Shown here one piece after another: positions 60,812 to 64,000 of a stretch of 64,000 bases of DNA (positions within the stretch are counted from its first letter, which is position 1; the number at the start of each line of letters is the position of its first letter). A program made the position numbers and the translations under genes. The notes below the pieces were generated by a model. The model did not search any database, had not been told where the DNA came from, and saw nothing but the letters and a program-made list of their open reading frames with translations. Origin of the DNA: Saprospiraceae bacterium (GTDB lineage Bacteria; Bacteroidota; Bacteroidia; Chitinophagales; Saprospiraceae); the NCBI GenBank assembly GCA_024103005.1, contig JAGFJA010000007.1:62001-126000 (forward strand), written 5' to 3'.

Positions 60812-61045
60812 TTAAAGATATGGGTTGAGATGGCCGAATTGAAGCCCAATTTCGAAGTAGGTAGTTGATTAATAACTTTAGATACAGCCATACTGTGATC
60901 TTTAATACCGAATGGAATAAATATTTGTGGAAAATGAAAGAAAATTAGGTGAAATGCACTGCGGTAGGGAAGTGCAGTTATTAAATATCTACCTACTTCA
61001 TGGATAATTGTTTTTTTCAACATTCTCCAATTCCGCCACCTTCAA
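60812..61045. repeat. Inverted-repeat element with flanks (copy B), tandem unit 1
   Basis: The core 60854-60999 starts with GAAGTAGGTAGTTGATTAATA and ends with its near reverse complement (20 of 23 bases match). Same ends as the element at 23553-23698. The 234-bp unit is repeated at 61061-61294 with about ten differences. No reading frame of note. An inner hairpin GCACT/AGTGC is seen at 60956-60974. Confidence 0.85.
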
Positions 61046-61060
61046 TTTCTTTATTTTAGA

Positions 61061-61294
61061 TTAAAGGTATGGATTGAGATGGCCGAATTGAAGCCCAATT
61101 TCGAAGTAGGTAGTTAATTAATAACTTTAGATACAGCCATACTGTAATCTTTAATACCGAATGGAATAAATATTTGTGGAAAATGAAAAAAAATTAGTTG
61201 AAATGTACTGCAGTAGGGAAGTGCAGGTATTAAATATCTACCTACTTCATGGATAATTGTTTTTTTCAACATCCTCCAATTCCGCCACCTTCAA
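61061..61294. repeat. Inverted-repeat element with flanks (copy C), tandem unit 2
   Basis: The second unit starts 249 bp after the first and is about 96 percent identical by eye. The core is about 61103-61248. The C to T change at 61206 keeps the inner hairpin (GTACT with AGTGC by a G-T pair), a weak sign of conserved structure. It ends 20 bp before the menA stop. Confidence 0.85.
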
Positions 61295-61313
61295 ATTCCT
61301 CATTCTTCCTTTT

Positions 61314-62216
61314 CTAAAAATTAAGACCCATGCCATAAAGGATGCTGAATAGTAATGTACTTAATGAGAGATATTTCAATTCAGGGTACAATTGCTCCGG
61401 TTTTGTATTTTTTAACACCACCACAATACTTCTGATTATGCCGGCAAAGGAAATCAGATATATCCATTTTAAAAAGGTTGTATCACATTGCAAGGTGAAA
61501 AGAATTGCTGTTAGCATCCCGGTTGACAACAATATAGCGTGATATATTTTGGCATTTTTGAGACCTATTTTGACTACAAGGGTACTTTTTCCGGATTTCT
61601 CATCATTTATTCGATCTCGAAGGTTGTTCAGATTTAATACTCCGGTACTGAAACAACCTATTGAAATAGCCGGCAGGATAATCGACCAGTTATGGTAGTG
61701 GGTATGCAGAAAATAAGTACCCATCACCCCGACAAGTCCGAAGAATATAAAAACAAAGAGGTCTCCCAACCCGGAATATCCGTATGGATTGCTTCCTATC
61801 GTATATTTTACGGCAGCTATGATGGCTCCTATTCCCAGTATGAAATATAAGGCACTATAAGTAAACTGAAGTTCCCGCATCGATTCTATGATGAGGTAAA
61901 TACCTGAAACAAGGGCAAGTGCTATAAAAATGATGATAGCTATCCCCATTTGTCTGAGTGAAATTTCGCCCTTTTGCAGACTTCTTTTTGGACCTATCCG
62001 CTCGTTGTTGTCCACACCATGCACGGTATCACCGTAGTCATTGGCGAGATTGCTCAATATTTGCAAAAATAAGGTTGTCAACATGGCCCAAACCAAAACA
62101 GCCGGATGGAAATCATGATGATATGCTGCCAGAAGGCTGCCCATCAGTATGGTGGATAAGGCAAGAGGAAGGGTGTGCAACCTGAAAGCGACTAACCATG
62201 CTCTTATTGAAGGCAT
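61314..62216 (-). CDS. menA: 1,4-dihydroxy-2-naphthoate polyprenyltransferase MenA
   Basis: A 300-residue UbiA-superfamily membrane enzyme with about nine membrane segments that joins a polyprenyl chain to DHNA to give demethylmenaquinone. The first Asp motif is NLANDYGDTVHGVDN and the second NLNNLRDRINDEKSGKSTL. The N-terminus SIRAWLVAFRLHTLPLALST is a typical MenA opening. It lies 12 bp after menB. Its prenyl substrate would come from a polyprenyl synthase such as that at 29449-30423. Confidence 0.95.
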   Translation of the reverse strand: MPSIRAWLVAFRLHTLPLALSTILMGSLLAAYHHDFHPAVLVWAMLTTLFLQILSNLANDYGDTVHGVDNNERIGPKRSLQKGEISLRQMGIAIIIFIALALVSGIYLIIESMRELQFTYSALYFILGIGAIIAAVKYTIGSNPYGYSGLGDLFVFIFFGLVGVMGTYFLHTHYHNWSIILPAISIGCFSTGVLNLNNLRDRINDEKSGKSTLVVKIGLKNAKIYHAILLSTGMLTAILFTLQCDTTFLKWIYLISFAGIIRSIVVVLKNTKPEQLYPELKYLSLSTLLFSILYGMGLNF

Positions 62217-62228
62217 ATCATTAAAATT

Positions 62229-63071
62229 TTATGGGAATTTCGGAAATTTATTGAATTCAGGAGCTCTTTTTTCCAAAAATGCATCTCTTCCTTCCCGGGC
62301 TTCTTCTGTGGTATAAATAAGCCTTGTCGCTTCTCCTGCATAGACCTGTTGGCCAACTAAGCCGTCATCGATGAGGTTGAGAGCAAATTTTGCCATTTTG
62401 ATGGCAGTTGGACTCTTAGTAAGTATTTCCCGGGCCCATTCGTATGCTGTATCTTCAAGCTCATCATGCGGAATAACCGCATTGACCATGCCCATTTCAT
62501 ATGCCTCCTGGGCAGTATATGATTTGCCCAAAAAGAATATTTCACGAGCTCTTTTCTGGCCGACCTGCCTGGCAAGATAAGCCGAGCCGTAACCTCCGTC
62601 AATACTGGCAACATTGACGTCAGTCTGCTTAAATATAGCATTTTCCTTGCTGGCAAGAGTAAGGTCGCACACTACATGCAAGCTATGCCCGCCACCTACA
62701 GCCCATCCCGGCACTACGGCTATAACCACCTTATTCATAAATCTGATTTCGCGCTGAACATCCAGGATATTAAAACGATTGATGCCGTCACCTCCCTTAT
62801 AGCCCGTGGTTGACCGTACGCGTTGGTCTCCACCCGAACAGAATGCCCACACGCCGTCCTTTGGAGATGGACCTTCGCCGCTAATGAGTACGACGCCTAT
62901 TTCCTGAGATTCATGACAAATAATCAGCGCTTCCAATAATTCTGAAACTGTCTCCGGTCTGAAGGCATTTCTGACTTCGGGTCGGTTAAAGGCTATTCGT
63001 GCAACCCCATTGCATTGACGAAAGGTTATATCCTGATATTTTTTTATTTCTTGCCACTGAATCTGACTCAT
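62229..63071 (-). CDS. menB: 1,4-dihydroxy-2-naphthoyl-CoA synthase MenB
   Basis: A 280-residue crotonase-fold enzyme that closes the second ring of menaquinone from o-succinylbenzoyl-CoA. Visible are CSGGDQRVRSTTGYKGGDG (the flexible loop unique to MenB), VPGWAVGGGHSLHVVCDL (oxyanion) and NVASIDGGYGSAYLARQVG. Length agrees with the family. Its ATG overlaps the menD stop by four bases (ATGA). Confidence 0.97.
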   Translation of the reverse strand: MSQIQWQEIKKYQDITFRQCNGVARIAFNRPEVRNAFRPETVSELLEALIICHESQEIGVVLISGEGPSPKDGVWAFCSGGDQRVRSTTGYKGGDGINRFNILDVQREIRFMNKVVIAVVPGWAVGGGHSLHVVCDLTLASKENAIFKQTDVNVASIDGGYGSAYLARQVGQKRAREIFFLGKSYTAQEAYEMGMVNAVIPHDELEDTAYEWAREILTKSPTAIKMAKFALNLIDDGLVGQQVYAGEATRLIYTTEEAREGRDAFLEKRAPEFNKFPKFP

Positions 63072-64000
63072 TGACGTTTATTTTCGGTTAAATAATTCCA
63101 ATAATTTTCCAAAACTAAAGGATTTTTATCGGCATTTGTAAATATTTCCAAAATAGTTTTTGAAGGCTGATTACTGAAGAGAATTTCAAGTGCATATTTC
63201 AAGGTTTTTTCATCTGTCGCTTTTAAATAATTCCACTTAAAATGCGAGGCCAGTTGCTTAGCATCGGTTTTCATGGATGTCTCGATATATTCCCGGCGTT
63301 CTTTTACCTTATTCGGCCCCTCTATGATGCGGAATATACCACCGCCTGAGTTGTTAATCAGGATGATTTTTAAATTATTTACATTGCTTTCATTCCACAA
63401 AGCATTGATGTCATAATGAAAGGCAACGTCTCCGGTTATCAATAGAAATTTTTTATCGGAAGCTGCCGCTGCCGCACCCATAGCAGTTGAGGTACAGCCT
63501 TCTATTCCGCTGGTTCCTCGGTTGCAATGCATACCTGATATTCCGGGATGATCAAAAAGCTGAGCATACCGGATGGCCGAACTATTTGCTATATGGACTT
63601 TATAATCTTTCGGTACAGAGCTAAATATTTTGGCGAAAACGTTGAAATCACTGTATTCGCACTCTTGTTCGAAATGAGTATGCTTCTCTCTTTTGTAGGT
63701 GTTGAGTGATTGCCATTTATCTTTGTAATCAGCATTTAGTTGTGGCCATTCTGATGCCATTTGCCTGAAAAATACTTCGGCAGGTAGAGGTATTGCCGCT
63801 GTCAAAGATTGATAGGTATCCATACACGCATCATACAGGTGAATATTCCAGTGCTCCTCGGGTGAATATTTCCTTAAGCAGGCTTTAATTCTTTTTGAAA
63901 CAATTGCGCCGCCAATGGTTATTAAAATGTCAGGCATCAGAGCCTGAAGCTTCTGCTCATCAAGCCCTGTGATACAGCGGTCAATATTTGCAATAAAGTC
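63068..64000 (-). CDS. menD: MenD (SEPHCHC synthase), N-terminus outside the window
   Basis: The frame is open to the right edge; 310 C-terminal residues are visible out of an expected 550-580. This thiamine-diphosphate enzyme joins isochorismate and 2-oxoglutarate in menaquinone synthesis. The visible part has HCNRGTSGIEGCTSTAMGAA and LITGDVAFHYDINALW (the diphosphate/Mg motif GDxxF) and IILINNSGGGIFRIIEGP. An internal ATG at 63937 is not the start: 21 more in-frame codons run on without a stop. It is the first of menD-menB-menA in this direction. Confidence 0.93.
   Translation of the reverse strand, partial: DFIANIDRCITGLDEQKLQALMPDILITIGGAIVSKRIKACLRKYSPEEHWNIHLYDACMDTYQSLTAAIPLPAEVFFRQMASEWPQLNADYKDKWQSLNTYKREKHTHFEQECEYSDFNVFAKIFSSVPKDYKVHIANSSAIRYAQLFDHPGISGMHCNRGTSGIEGCTSTAMGAAAAASDKKFLLITGDVAFHYDINALWNESNVNNLKIILINNSGGGIFRIIEGPNKVKERREYIETSMKTDAKQLASHFKWNYLKATDEKTLKYALEILFSNQPSKTILEIFTNADKNPLVLENYWNYLTENKRQ

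Overview
The window looks like chromosomal DNA of a member of the Bacteroidota. Three proteins or domains are typical of the type IX secretion system or of this phylum (two C-terminal sorting tails and a large Ig/PKD-repeat exoprotein). Many genes lack a clear Shine-Dalgarno, while upstream regions carry the phylum's TAnnTTTG -7 box. DUF4407, S46 dipeptidyl peptidase and PspC/PadR genes fit the same picture. The isoprenoid route is mevalonate rather than MEP, which points to a Saprospirales- or Flavobacteriia-like lineage; this placement is an inference.

Layout: 1-5 kb holds formate-THF ligase (cut by the left edge), a decayed non-coding stretch and a wzz/wzy-type polysaccharide pair. 5-11 kb has a XerD-like recombinase, a NifU-type Fe-S protein, a flavin reductase and a mevalonate operon (idi2, class II HMG-CoA reductase, GYDIA-type GHMP kinase). 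11-16 kb is an AT-rich accessory-looking locus: an XRE regulator divergent from three exported proteins (T9SS cargo, lipase-like hydrolase, beta-propeller lipoprotein), closed by a tandem inverted-repeat element. 16-23.5 kb has an S46 peptidase, PKD-cyclophilin, fatty acid desaturase, ROK kinase, pseudouridine synthase and TadA. 23.5-32 kb has the giant adhesin-like exoprotein, Pcm, an ECF sigma factor, a polyprenyl synthase and lipoproteins. 32-43 kb has a CAU tRNA, an Hdr-like Fe-S pair, DUF4407, PspC/PadR, YtxH, aspartate kinase and tRNA-Ala.

43.2-50.2 kb is the most distinctive region: a compact polyketide/fatty-acid-like cluster with two active ketosynthases, two ketosynthase-fold proteins without the active Cys, one acyl carrier protein, a dehydratase, a thioesterase, a polysaccharide deacetylase and, just upstream, an ATP-grasp-like protein. 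It resembles part of an aryl-polyene/flexirubin cluster but shows no ketoreductase, ammonia-lyase or exporter in the window. 50-64 kb has TruB, an EEP-family hydrolase, a rhomboid-fold protein with all three key catalytic positions replaced, DapD, an M1 aminopeptidase, the fused isobutyryl-CoA mutase IcmF, two tandem copies of a small inverted-repeat element, and menD-menB-menA.

Functionally, the mevalonate genes, the polyprenyl synthase and MenA/B/D form a path from acetyl-CoA to menaquinone. Aspartate kinase and DapD belong to the diaminopimelate route. The most original observations are the pseudo-rhomboid, the reduced KS cluster, and two families of short inverted-repeat elements.
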